Origin: Heterotrichella gracilis
Taxonomy: Eukaryota > Sar > Xanthophyceae > Tribonematales > Xanthonemataceae
Assembly (NCBI GenBank): GCA_032358255.1
Contig: JAULBX010006665.1
Location: 1 to 64,000 of the forward strand
Direction of reading: 5' to 3'
Length of the DNA: 64,000 bases
A program made the position numbers and the translations under genes. Positions 1 to 10,999 of the stretch are shown piece by piece; position 1 is the stretch's first letter, and each line of letters opens with the position of its first letter. The notes below the pieces were generated by a model. It saw nothing but the letters and a program-made list of their open reading frames with translations, was not told where the DNA came from and ran no database searches.

Positions 1-857
1 GGCTCGCAGTGCAGCACTCGCAAAACCCTCAATAAGGGTGTAGTCACATATACCGTATATGACAGCCTTTTTTCTCATATACCGTATGTATACCGTATAT
101 ACGGTATATACGGTATGGGGCGTATATACGGTATGCGCAACCCTAGTAATGACTATATGTATAATACAAAAAATACTCTGCCCAGCAGTGCGTGCAACCC
201 TGCAGCAAGCCAGCACTGTGTTGGACAGGAGATTGTTCTCATTAATCCATCGGCAAAATCCGATGGGTGCGCCAAAGCCCCTTCAGATCTGAAGGTACCA
301 CTGTTCACCTATCCAATTTTGCTGATGGATTCATGAGATCCAGTCAGCTACTGTACACATATAAATAGCTTCACAGCTGAAAGCACTGTTGACCTGCGCC
401 GCTCAATCAGCCAGCGCCGCTGTGCCAGGGTATCATGTGTGGACGTTAATAGAAAGTCCTCTAACCCTTGGCGCCGAACGGTAGCGGCTGCCATGGATGC
501 CAGAAGCATTGGCAATGGCATCCAAATGGCCAAGGCTTAAGTGACTTTTTACCAGCCCCACATGATGCAATTGCGCAGCTTTTCATGGTCATGTCGCATG
601 ATAAGGGTCAAGCCCTGGGTTTGTGAAGTTGATCCAATTTTTACTGCAATGTAAATTGAGAATGTGTCCGTAGTCGGCCTAGTTATGAAATACATGTGCC
701 AGGTACAAACATCCACCTTGCGGGGCGCACAGCTTGTCCGATGACAGTGTGGGGCCGATTATATATATATGAATTGAATGTTTGTGACTATGCAATTCAA
801 TGGAGTTAAGATCGGAGTTGAGCGACAGCCCCGCATGCACCCACCCACCTGCGAATG
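1..857. other. Left-edge stretch without a supported gene
   Basis: No open frame here looks like protein. The stretch holds palindromic ATACGGTAT-type repeats near 50-140, AT-rich sequence, and towards its right end the presumed 3' flank of the minus-strand gene that follows. That gene may have a last exon in this stretch which I could not place. Confidence 0.5.
48..142. repeat. Tandem palindromic TACCGTATATACGGTA repeats
   Basis: The self-complementary unit TACCGTATATACGGTA and its halves occur several times in under 100 bp (near 51, 80, 94, 105 and 122). Seen directly. It may be a degraded microsatellite or the end of an AT-rich mobile element. No coding role is apparent. Confidence 0.7.
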
Positions 858-2313
858 ATTGGGTGCAGGATGCCGTCGGCGTCTGGCCTGGCCGCCCCCC
901 TGATGGGCACCTCCCAGGCCTCCATACGGATGCGGGTGCTCCAGTCCGTGCGAGACCTGGTGGGAGGGGGGAGACGTGAGTGTGCAAGCACAGGGGCGGA
1001 TACTGCTAACTCTCCCTCAAACTGTCCCTTCCTCGAGCAACGCCTTTGGACTGGAAAGCGAGGTGCGCAGATAGTATTTCCTTGATACAACTACATAGCA
1101 AAGAGTGGTTCGAGTGGTGATGGGCACCTCCCATCACGGGTACCTGGCGAGAGGGTTTCTGGTGGGGTGACGGGTGAGCATGCAAAAAGGCTATTGCCCT
1201 CTGGAACATGGAGCACTACTTCATAAATCCCACACTTCTACCCCCCCGACCATAACACCCCCTCCCACCCCAGCACACTCACCCTTTCCTATACCCCTGC
1301 AGCTGCTTGGCCCACGCCGCCTTCCAGTCCCCGCATGGGTCGTTGCTCCCCATGGTGAGCAGGGTGCGGTTGGCCATGGCGCCCAGCACCACGGAATCGC
1401 TCTCCATGAACTCACCCACCTTGCGGGCACCGCTGTCCTTCAGGAACCGGATGACCTGCCAAGGGGGGAAGATTACTGTGAGCAACCACGTGCCACCCTT
1501 ATCTTCCTCTTGCCCAGGGTGTTGGGTTGGGGTCTTTTATTGATTTTGAGGATCCTCAAAATTCGTGTTCAAACAGAGTATGCTTGGCCATAGCCCTAAG
1601 ATCCATAGATGTGCACATAATCACGCAGTGCTCGCACTAACTGACTGATTTTCCTCCTCATTATTAGTAACGTCATTCAAAAGCGGGTGCATTGACTGAT
1701 GAGCTACCAGGGGGTTCTCAAGTGCAACTTGCCTGGCTTCATCTTGACCAGCCCAGCACATTAATACCCTGACCATCCCAAACCCTGAAGGTAAATGCAT
1801 TGCCTAATGCAGGGTTTCCAGCGCACCTTGCCAGGCTTCATTTTGACCAGCTCCTTCACATCGATGCCATCCCTGCCCTCGCAAGGCGGCAGGTCCTGCG
1901 CGTCACCCAAAACAACAAATAAACGAAGGGAATACACGATATAATCCTCGCATCGTGACGACATCTCAATTTTTAATGATAAACAAAGGCCTACCTAAGA
2001 TAGGAATCCAAACAACTGAGTCCCACTGGGAACAATACCAGGACACCCCCTAGGCAGATGCTTACACCTTAAGCACAGCTTGGGGTTTGACTTTCTATTT
2101 TTTAATCCCTACCTGCGACTCGCCCACCCCTCCCGCCTCCGCCAGGCTGAGCGGCTCTGACCCCCTGCCTAGGGCGACCGAGGTGGCGTGGTGCAGCATG
2201 AGCGGCGTCTCCAGCTCGTCGCTGCTGCTGCTGGTGATGGTGGGGGCAGCGGGGTCCTCGCGGGAGCGGTGGTGCTTGTGGTGGCCGTGGGCCTTGACGG
2301 GTGTGTGGCCCAT
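858..2313 (-). CDS. Unrecognised protein, at least four exons
   Basis: I do not recognise this family. The ATG at 2313 opens an exon (to about 2112) coding a His-rich start (MGHTPVKAHGHHKHH) and an acidic Ser-rich stretch. The exon ends ESQ at a GT donor. A short exon at about 1898-1829 codes DLPPCEGRDGIDVKELVKMK. A third, about 1465-1287, contains VIRFLKDSGARKVGEF and GAMANRTLLTMGSNDPCGDW. An exon around 982-858 reads convincingly as protein in one frame (DWSTRIRMEAWEVPIRG). That frame does not match the phase left by the third exon, so I infer a missing exon between about 990 and 1287. The 3' end is not placed. Coding is judged from protein-like composition and flanking splice signals only. 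Confidence 0.45.
1721..1762 (-). repeat. Decayed copy of the neighbouring exon end
   Basis: About 42 bp here resembles 1820-1861, which spans the 3' end of the KELVKMKPGK exon and its donor. The copy lies in the following intron, about 100 bp away. It is one of many such exon-border copies in the window. Confidence 0.6.
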
Positions 2314-2529
2314 GGTGGTGGTGGTGGTGCTGGTGCTGGTGCTGGTGCTGGTGATTCAGTACTCAGGAAGCGGATGCTTCAGTTGGGGGTTGGATTTCAC
2401 ACTGGAGCTCCTAGAAGGTTAGGTAATAGGGGAGATTTCAAGAATCTGTTAGTGTGGAGGAGTGAGCGCAACTGGCATTGTGCTATGGCCATGTTCCAAA
2501 GGGTGCCAAGTTCATGTGCGCGAGTTGCT

Positions 2530-4408
2530 TAGCCATCACTGCAGCACGGCGCTGACCCTGGGGCGTGCATAGATGCAAGTATCTGTATAGAGTGGTTTTG
2601 GCATGTACGCATGCAGGATAGAGTGGTTATCGCATAAAATAGTCAAATTTACTATGGTTGCTACTGAAAAGGCGTACATTGTATTGGAGAACTGACTGCA
2701 TTTGGAGCTCCTCCTCAGGCTGTTAGACCGTCTGGTGGTGTCATTATGCCCCACCAAGCGGTCTAAAAGGAGGAGATGGTCCAAATACAGTCAGTTCTGC
2801 AATACTCTGTGAGCCTTTTTAGTAGCAACCATAGTTTCCACACAGCACAATGGGCGATAGACCCAATTTTTTATGTGCTAGAACCACTGAAGATGTGCAA
2901 AATGTGGAATTTTAGAATCACAGTCAAAAGTGGCATGGCATTCAGCATGAAGTCACCTTTTTGTGTATGTCCGCAAAATGGCTTTCACCCTAACTGTGGC
3001 GGCCGACCGCTTGAAAGCGCTCGAAAGGCTTGGTCTCTGGACCTCTAAGCCTCCTTTGACGGAGGCTGAAGAGGCAGAATAGCAGCAGAACGATAGTTGC
3101 CACGCTCTGAACGGGCAAAGGATGCTCACGGTAACCTACTTGGAAATTTTGAGCTTGTATTGCTAGAGCGGTCTCGACGAGCCAATACCCAATACACGAA
3201 TAGCCGGTTTGCTAACAATAAACCAAGCTTGTGCTGTCCCTAAACCACTGTGTTACTGCACTGGAGTCACTGCAGTTTCAGATAGCAGTGAATGTGAATG
3301 TCAATCACTCTAGGAAGCCTCACTATAGGTGATGAGGGGTGGTACGCCGCTGGCAGTTGTTAAGTCAAAACAGACTGCGGTTGACGTCCAGTTTAAACAG
3401 GCCGCGACCTACAGATAGGCCAGGAAAAACAGACTGTCGCTGAAGTTGTGCGATAGAAGAGGATTGGAGTGGATAAAGCATTGTGTGGTATGAGCAACGA
3501 AAACGGGGGGGTTGCTCCATGTAAAAAATGCCAAACAAGACGGGCTCCCGGGGAGCGTTGGTGCCACATGTGGAGATGGCATTTCACAGGTTCTAAGACT
3601 AACTTTGCTGCCAAAGAACTGTTCTGTTACAGTATTCATACATGCATTGCATCTGGCATGGCAAAGCCAATGCCCCTGCACAAATAGTGTCCATGTAGGT
3701 GGCAATGGCTTGCAAGTAGAAAGGACCAACGGAACAGAGGGAAGGCACACGGGTGGAGTTATGAAACGCTGCTGTTAAAACTTGACCCACAACTGAGTTG
3801 ATGGACACTGTGCCACTATCCAGACCCGTGCACGCTTACACAACATGCTGCTGCCAGGCTAGGTCCATGGCGTGTGCTCAAGCTGAGCAGGGCTGTTTAG
3901 GGTTCTAGGGTTCCATGGCGTGCTGCGCCAGATCAGCGCCAGTGCTGGGGCAAATGCATGCAGCAGCCCTGCATATGCCATCCTGCCATGCCGCATAGCA
4001 GTTATCGCATGATAACCCCATCCCCATTGAATGCCATTTGCCAGGCATTTCATAAATGCATACCCAGCTGATTTATAGCCTGAACAGTCCCGTCCTAAAG
4101 AGCAGGTTTGTAGCGTCCCTGCCTGCGGCACACGATGGTGCAGCAATGCATGCTAGTGCAGTATGCCTGCTGGGACATGGGGTGCACAGCTGAGCCCATC
4201 ATCTGCACTGTAGCCATGCAGCTGCCAATGCAGGGAGGCTGTCACACTGGATGCCCTACCCTGCTGTGCATGCGCACATGTTGCCATCATCCAGTGCACG
4301 CAACCATTGCCAGCTGGCAGCACTTTGAGGAACAAGAAGCACCTCTCCCACCCGCAATGCTGCGGGCACCATCCTTATTCCCCTGCAACATCCTTTCCTT
4401 CCAGGTCT
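2530..4408. other. Intergenic stretch with a foldback hairpin
   Basis: No reading frame here resembles protein on either strand. The notable content is a long imperfect inverted repeat at 2651-2835. The rest is unremarkable non-coding sequence between two minus-strand genes. Confidence 0.6.
2651..2835. repeat. Long foldback: about 80-nt inverted repeat, 28-nt loop
   Basis: The left arm 2651-2730 pairs with the right arm 2759-2835 around a loop at 2731-2758. The outer ends match perfectly (ACTATGGTTGCTACT against its complement), and the GAACTGACTG and TTAGACCG segments also pair. Mismatches and a small length difference are spread along the arms. It could be a MITE-like element or a hairpin RNA precursor such as an algal miRNA locus. 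No flanking target-site duplication was obvious to me. Confidence 0.75.
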
Positions 4409-4470
4409 CCGTGGCCATGCAGATGGCGGAAAGTGGCTGTGGAGTCCAGTTGCAGAGTGGTGACTTCCTC
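4409..4470 (-). repeat. Decayed copy of the last HIBADH exon beyond its stop
   Basis: This stretch resembles 4500-4556, the body of the last dehydrogenase exon (shared ATGGCGGAA, GTCCAG and GGTGAC blocks). It lies just downstream of the stop at 4479, so it is 3' untranslated or intergenic. Confidence 0.55.
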
Positions 4471-4478
4471 GCCTTGCG

Positions 4479-7318
4479 CTATTCTTTCAGCCCCTCTTGG
4501 CCATATATATGGCGGAAGATGGCGGTGAAGTCCAGGCCAGGGTGACCCTTGTCAACCACCTGTGTGCCATGCACACAACGTCTGTCATCAGTTGGAAGTG
4601 CAACCAGCCAGCCAGATGGGCAGCTGAAAAAGTGCAGATCTGACAGATGGCGTGCGCAGCAATGTATCCCATTCAAAAGTATCCATACTGACATCTCACG
4701 TTGTCGAAGTTGGTTGAACCCCGCCACAGGATTGACTACCTCAACTGTATTTGTGTACATTTTGAAAATGGACAAATAGTACCCCCTGGACCCACCTCCT
4801 GGTACAGCTTGAGCGCCTGTGCCCCCATGGGCGTGGGTGCATGCGCGTCACGTGCGGCGCCAGCAGCTAGGCTCAGGTCCTTCACCATGAGCCGGGTGGC
4901 AAAGCCCCCTTGGTAGTCTCGAGAGGAGGGGACGGAAGGCATCACACCCTGCAGGTGGGACATTTCGTGGAGTCACAATTATGAAAGTAGACACTGTCCT
5001 CTGGACAGGCTCTTTGTGCCCTCCTCTATTGGAGGTGAGGTTGTTCCAACGTGCCTGTACAAGGACTGGCAAGGTTACATCAATTTTATCTCTGTGGGAT
5101 GTCGCGGGTGTCTGACGGGGTGGGAATCAGCCAGCACATGGCCAGCATCCAGCATCCAGAGCTCAGATCCCAGCACAACCCCAGCACAGGGTCAGCACCC
5201 GCTGAGTTGGGTACCCATGCACGCCCAGGCACTTACCGAGCAGAGCTGGTGCCGTTCACTGGATCAAGGATGTACACTGTACACACCAAAAACTACACCA
5301 TGCACAAAGAGAAGGGTACCCACGTCATTGCTGCGGAGAGCTGACCAAAACAACACAATACCATTGGTGATTTCTGCACAGTACCCCTGCACATGATACA
5401 AGACACCACTCACAGGACTGAGGGTGCACAACCGGCCACTCACCGGGCAGGGGTTGTACTGCTCACTTGACCAGCACCGCGCACTGGAGTTCTCAAACAC
5501 CCTGGTTAGGGTTCTAGAGTCCAGTCCCAGGCGCATGCCCAGCGCCAGTCCCTCCGCCACTGCCGCCATGGTGATGCCAAGGACCAGGTTGTTGCACAGC
5601 TTGGCGGCTTGGCCTGGGGTGGGGGGAAATAAGAGGGGTCTTGGTAAGATAATTAAAAAAACAAAATAGTACGCATCATACGCTGGTACTACAGGCAGAG
5701 TATCAGTAAGGGTTGCACACCCGGCGCCATGCACTTGTATCCTTGCACTGTTGACTGGCAATTGCTGATGGTTGCTGAGTATCACAATTGATCTTGTTTT
5801 CACCCATGCACGTGCCCCCCATGTGGGCATCAGTCTACATGTATGCCAGGTGGCATGCCCCTGCCTCACCTGCGCCTGTGGGCCCGCAGTGCAGCATCTG
5901 TTTGCCCATCAATCCTAGCACCTCCGATGCGGCGCTCACCCCCTGGTCGCTGCCACCACACTGCAACCATGTCAGGCGCATACATAGTATAAGGTAATAA
6001 AAGAATAAAGAAATAAATAAGTGCATGAGCTCCCGAGAATGCTTGCAGCAATGTCGAGTTTGTGATGGTGCAGGTGTGTTCTACAATGCTGAAAACAAAA
6101 CCCAAATGCTAATACATAAAGCAGCCATACATCCATTCAACGTATACTTACCAGCTCAAACTCCCAAGACTAGATACCTCGCCGTAAATAATTACTTATC
6201 CAGCCATTGAGAGGCATACACCCATCCAACCCAATCTTTGCGGCAATGCTCCCCTCAAAACCCTGCACAAGGGTTGCCCTCACCATGAACGTCAGACGCC
6301 CCTGCTGTGCAGCTGCCACTCCGCCCGACACCGGTGCATCCACAAACAGCGGCGCAGCCTGCCCCTCATACAGCCTTGTACACCTGGTGCTGAGGGAGGC
6401 TGTGGATACGCCTGCCTCTATCTAGCGCATTGAAGGAAAATCGGAATCATGTACCGTACTTGATATACGGAAAATATAGAGTACCCGAAAAATGAGCCAA
6501 GTCGGTGACAGTGATGGCACCTGTGCCCATTGAATAGAGGGGATAACTCACCTGGCGCGCTGTTGCGGGGTCAATGGTGGAACAGTCAATGAGCAATGGT
6601 GGTGTCACCCCATGTGGAGCGTGTATTAGCCCCCCTGGTCCAAGGTAGACCTGGTGCACTGCTGCCGGGGTGGGGAGCATGGTGACCAGGGCTCGCAGGC
6701 CTGTGCAAGGGTAGAAAAACACTGGAAATCTTTTAAGCATTACCGTACGATGGGTTTTCTTACCCCTGGTGTACTTGGCCTGCGCACGCACATGTGAGGC
6801 GGAACCTTTTGTAAACCCTCCAAGGTAATACAGCAGCCATTCAGTGCGGCAATGCAAGATGGCCATGCACATAAGTGGGGGCATGGTGACTCAGGCGCCA
6901 GCGCAGCCAAATGAGGCAAATCCGTCTGCACAACCCTGAACCCTGAAACCCTAACCCTTGACCGCACCCAGGTGATGCGGGTAACGGTGCAACCACTAAG
7001 GCTCTGCACAACCTCACGAGCAACCACTGCAGCCAGTGCGGCCAAACAACTGCATTCTTATATTTAAAGGGATCAACCCAGCAAGGTACCCCTGCAGCAT
7101 GGTGGTGCATGGTGTTGCTGCCTGTTCAGACACCTATATACCCAGGCGTTCGCACCTGGGGTTGCAGCCACCTCAGCTGGGGAAGACACCACCTCCACGT
7201 CGCCCACCAGCAGCTTGGTGACGTTAGGGTTGGTGTCAAACACCACAAGGGACTGGGCACCGGCCAGCAAGCACTTGGCCATGGGCAGACCCATGTTGCC
7301 CAGCCCGATGAACCCAAC
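4479..7318 (-). CDS. HIBADH: 3-hydroxyisobutyrate dehydrogenase
   Basis: Oxidises 3-hydroxyisobutyrate to methylmalonate semialdehyde with NAD+ in mitochondrial valine breakdown. Exons in order: 7318-7156 with the Rossmann fingerprint (GFIGLGNMGLPMAKCLLAGA); 6700-6552 (VTMLPTPAAV and IDCSTIDPATARQ); about 6370-6284 with the family signature DAPVSGGVAAAQQGRLTFM; about 5927-5871; about 5620-5452 with the catalytic-Lys block KLCNNLVLGITMAAVAEGL; about 4951-4785; and 4559-4479 ending DFTAIFRHIYGQEGLKE. The phases I checked agree. The first exon, carrying the start and any transit peptide, should lie between 7318 and 8394 but I could not identify it. A plant-type glyoxylate reductase is less likely because the DAPVSGG and C-terminal blocks fit HIBADH better. 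Confidence 0.88.
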
Positions 7319-8394
7319 CTGCAGGCGGGGAAGTGGTTGTGGTTGTCCAGACTGGGAGGTGGGGCTTCAATGTTCAGGAATGTGAAGGATGGGGAAGACT
7401 TGCCTTCGAAACTGAGGTTGGCGCTTGTGAATGGGCGTGCCTGGCGAGCCACAGGCTTTCGGAAGCAGCTGTGAACAGCTTTCCAGCTGTGAGCAAGCTC
7501 CTTTGGAATTGCATGGCGTGCGCAATCTATGTGTCACTACTTTTTACGGGATACCGCTGAAATTGCATCACGGTTGCTGCTTCAGCTGCGCATATATTGC
7601 TGTGGGTTATGGCTCATGCTTGGCTCATGCATGCATGTCGGCATGGCCCCGGCATTCGTGCTGGTCAGGCACAGTTTTGTCACCCTTCCACGGAACGCTC
7701 AGCCACAACCACAACTGTGAGAACATATGATTGGCAAGATGTGAGCCGGGACTCTCTTCTATGTGTACACTATTGCCTGGTTCAAGTACGTCCTAGTCAG
7801 CTAACCCCTTGAACCAGTTCCCGCCAAAATAAACTGGCTATGACCATAGCGGGGTGCTTTCACGCTCGTTGCAAAGCAATCAGCGCAGATGCATAGCTAT
7901 CAGCGGTTGCCCACAGTCTATCTGTCTGTTTGCCTGCCCTGCGCCCGCAGTGTGGGTCCTGCGGTCGCCAGATTCCCCTGCCACCCACCTCCTCGCCGCC
8001 ATCCGACCAATAACCCACCAATGAGATACATAGTACAGCCAAGATTGTAACTTTCCAAAACTACATAACCACCAGCCGTCTGGCCTGTGCCTGGGGTGCT
8101 GAGGGTCCCTGTAGGTGACCACAGTGCCGTGCAACCTACTCATAAAAATATTTCCCCCACCGCGCCCCACCCTCGCCCAAAAGTCCCCAAACATGGAAAG
8201 AGCTATCATCAGGTGCCCGCATTATGGGTGTCTACCCAGGTATCTACCCTGAGTCCATGGGCTGCTCCCCATAGGATGGACCCCTGCAGGTGATCACGAG
8301 CCCGCCGCAACCTAACAATTCTGCCCATTTGTTAGTTATTTCTACGTTCATGTATGTAAACAGCAAAAACAAAGTTAACTAAGTGCCAGATGGG
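7319..8394. other. Gap between HIBADH and METTL18; should hold the HIBADH first exon
   Basis: No frame here is clearly coding. The missing 5' exon of the dehydrogenase must lie here, because its Rossmann exon at 7318 is preceded by a good acceptor (CTGCAG) and has no start codon. The METTL18-like gene ends at the right edge of this gap. Confidence 0.5.
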
Positions 8395-10613
8395 TTAGCT
8401 CCCCGCGCCAAAGGACACCTTGATGATCTCCCGCTTGTTGGACACGCCGTCATCCAGCGTCTGCACCACCTCCAAGCTGGCAGTGGAGTCATCAGCCACC
8501 AGCTTGCGGAGGGCCGCCGTGCCCCCACCCACACCAAAGTAGTACGACTTGGAAGCAACATATGCTGCCCCTGTTCCGGGCTTCAGTGCCTGCAACCAGC
8601 CAACCTTGTTAACTTACCACCTAGTCTTCCAAAGACTACACATCCAATAATGCAGCCACTTTGGGCTCCTCACAAGTATTACTTTGTTAGTGATCCGGAC
8701 CAGGCCCAACCAGGTGTGGACACTGATTAACTGAGTGCACAACCCTAAACCCTAAACCCCATGCACGCAGAACCATGAGCTCTTGACCTTATACATGCAC
8801 AACCGGATAGTACAGCATAACAAATGCCGCACCCAGTGCACCGACACGTCCTACATCCCGTTCAACTACGGATGGCACATGAAAACACAGCCTTCGGCGC
8901 TCTTGTCCCATTTGCACCCCCCCCAACTTTCAGGCAATGAAAGAAGGACAGTGCCAATTTCATGCCAGTGCACCGACAAATCCTTATGTTTGTCCGCTGC
9001 CTCAAACATGTGCTGCTTGCAACTGCCACGCACCGTTTTCAGGCACTGGAAGAAGGACGCCACCCCGCTGGGCTCGTACAGCGTCTCTGCGGCCAGCACC
9101 ACATCATAGCTGTGCGCTAGGCCCTCCCGCTGCATGTACAAGGTGAACGCTGCCCAGTCGCAGCTGAAGAACCGGGCATTGGGTGTGCCTGCCTCGGCCC
9201 CCAGCCGAGCCCAGTTGGCCAGGGCATTGGGAAGAGTGAGTGCACTGATCACCTCCTTGTTGAAGTCCTGCAGGCGCATTAGGGTTTAGGGTTCAGGGTT
9301 TGGCCCGCTGTGATTTCCCCCTTGACCGCCTCCTTATCCTTGAGAGCCCTGCAGGTGCATTCCCCCACCCCCCGATTCCACACGTGCGCAAACACAGCCC
9401 ACCATACTCAGCTGTTGAATGCCCTGGTGACTGCATCACCTCGACGCACATGGGTACCAACATGGAGCTCAGAGCGGCCACGTTCAAATGCGCGTGTGGT
9501 GGTGCATGGACAAACCCTAGACCCTACATCAATCCTTTTGAGGTGCAGCACTGCTAACCTGGCTTCTAAGCTGGAATGCATGTACTTACTTACTTACTGT
9601 ACCTGGAAGTGCACATGGCTCCCATGACGAGCGCCAGGTTCCCCGGCAGGCCATGGCCACAGCCACCTCCAAGCATCGACAAACCCTAAACCCTACATGA
9701 ATCCACTTGAGCTACATTGCTGTACCTGGAAGTGCACGTGGGCCCCCGTGAGGAGCGCCAGTATTCCCGGCAAGCCATGGCCACAGCCCAGCTCAAGGCA
9801 TGCCATCCCGCTTGCCTGCGGGTCCTCCACCGGTGCAAAGGTGGTGATGTGCCAGTGCTCGCACAGGAAATTACACAGGTCTACAGCGCCTTCCCATAGT
9901 TTGAAGCCACCTACGAAGCAGGTTGAAATTTCTTTTGCTGCAGCCCACCTCGCCTACTGCTGGGTCAATACCCTAAACCAAAACCCTAGGAAGTTACCGG
10001 CGCACGCCCGTGATGGACGTGGACGTCAGCGCGACATACATGATGCCGGACAAAGGTATGCACAGAACCCCCAGGGCCAGTACCCTAGAATAAGACCCCA
10101 ACGTGGGGTGCAACCCAAACCCGCTGGGTAGAAGCTAGTGTTTTGGTGGGGGTGGGTTTATGGAAGTACAAGCCCGGTGGTCCTCCATACCTTCATATTT
10201 CCCGGGTACCAAGTCGCTGTCCAATACACCCTCAATGCTAACCAGCTGAGAAGCTTTACTGTTGTTTATCCGGCCCTGAAACATACATTCCAAGTCTGGA
10301 AAACGCCGAGACATGGACAAGGGGTTCTTGCTGCTGTAAAACCAAAAGCACTGACCTTGAATAGGTTCATTCCATTTTGAAGCGTTGTTTGCTCTAGAGC
10401 ATCTGTCTCCCACCGCTGTAAAAAGAGCTTGTGTCAGCAATGAGCACTTGCATGCATGCATATGCATCCCTACCAGGTTGCACATACCTTTTGGTCTATC
10501 GTCACTTCTTCGACAGAACCTGATGTTTCCGAGGGTGCATCCATGGCAGAAGGCAAGGGTTCTTGCAGGTCAGGCTTTGGCGCACCAAAGTTGAACCTGA
10601 ATGGCGCAGCCAT
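8395..10613 (-). CDS. METTL18: METTL18/HPM1-type protein-histidine N-methyltransferase
   Basis: The family uses SAM to methylate a histidine of ribosomal protein uL3. Six exons keep phase: 10613-10488, 10415-10356, 10275-10191, 9910-9726, 9267-9034, 8589-8395, giving about 294 residues. The start MAAPFRFNFG resembles the family N-terminus. Next come DSDLVPGKYEG and GFKLWEGAVDLCNFL, the conserved block before the fold. Motif I is LELGCGHGLPGILALLTGA. DFNKEVISALTLPN and DVVLAAETLY follow, and the C-terminal exon has the family hallmark SKSYYFGVGGG. The ATG at 10613 lies directly before the FRFNF block. The intron after motif I contains a decayed copy of that exon end. The head-to-head gene at 11000 starts about 390 bp away, so the two may share a promoter region. 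Confidence 0.88.
9602..9665 (-). repeat. Decayed copy of the METTL18 motif I exon end
   Basis: This repeats 9726-9790, covering the GCGHGLPG codons through the donor AG|GTACAG. The copy has several amino-acid-changing differences and a one-base deletion before GTGCACTTCCAG, so it is not a usable exon. It sits about 60 bp into the intron, with CCCTAAACCCTA tracts on both sides. Confidence 0.75.
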
Positions 10614-10999
10614 GGCTGCCACTTCCACGTTACTGAACAAGCTGTTAAAAGTCCGTCGCCACTGCAGAAGAAAAAACTGAGAATGCAAAGTAATGCACGA
10701 GTGTGGCCGCAATATCCGGTGTACGAACGCACAGCTAGCTCCTGAACATAAACTCTAGTGGGGGTATTTGCCCAAGTCATAGCCCAACTGGGAGTACGGT
10801 GTTGCCCTTTCGGGAGATATTGGCTTTGGTGTACTTGGGTACTGGACACTGCGCTCGAAGCCACCTTATCTTTACAGAGGAGCTGTCTAACCTATTTTGC
10901 GCCCTTGCCTCTCCAAAGCCACATGCATGCATGCATCTTGGTTTCCGATATTGAACAAGTGAGCAAGGTGACGCGAGCTTTGAGCAAACCGGCACATTT

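Noticed and set aside
2188-2532. Gly/Ala/Val-rich open frame on the plus strand
   Set aside because: It is the complement of the His- and Ser-coding exon of the minus-strand gene and reads as low-complexity sequence.
3393-3808. Overlapping open frames on both strands at 3.4-3.8 kb
   Set aside because: None resembles protein, the frames overlap on both strands, and no splice or start context supports one over another.
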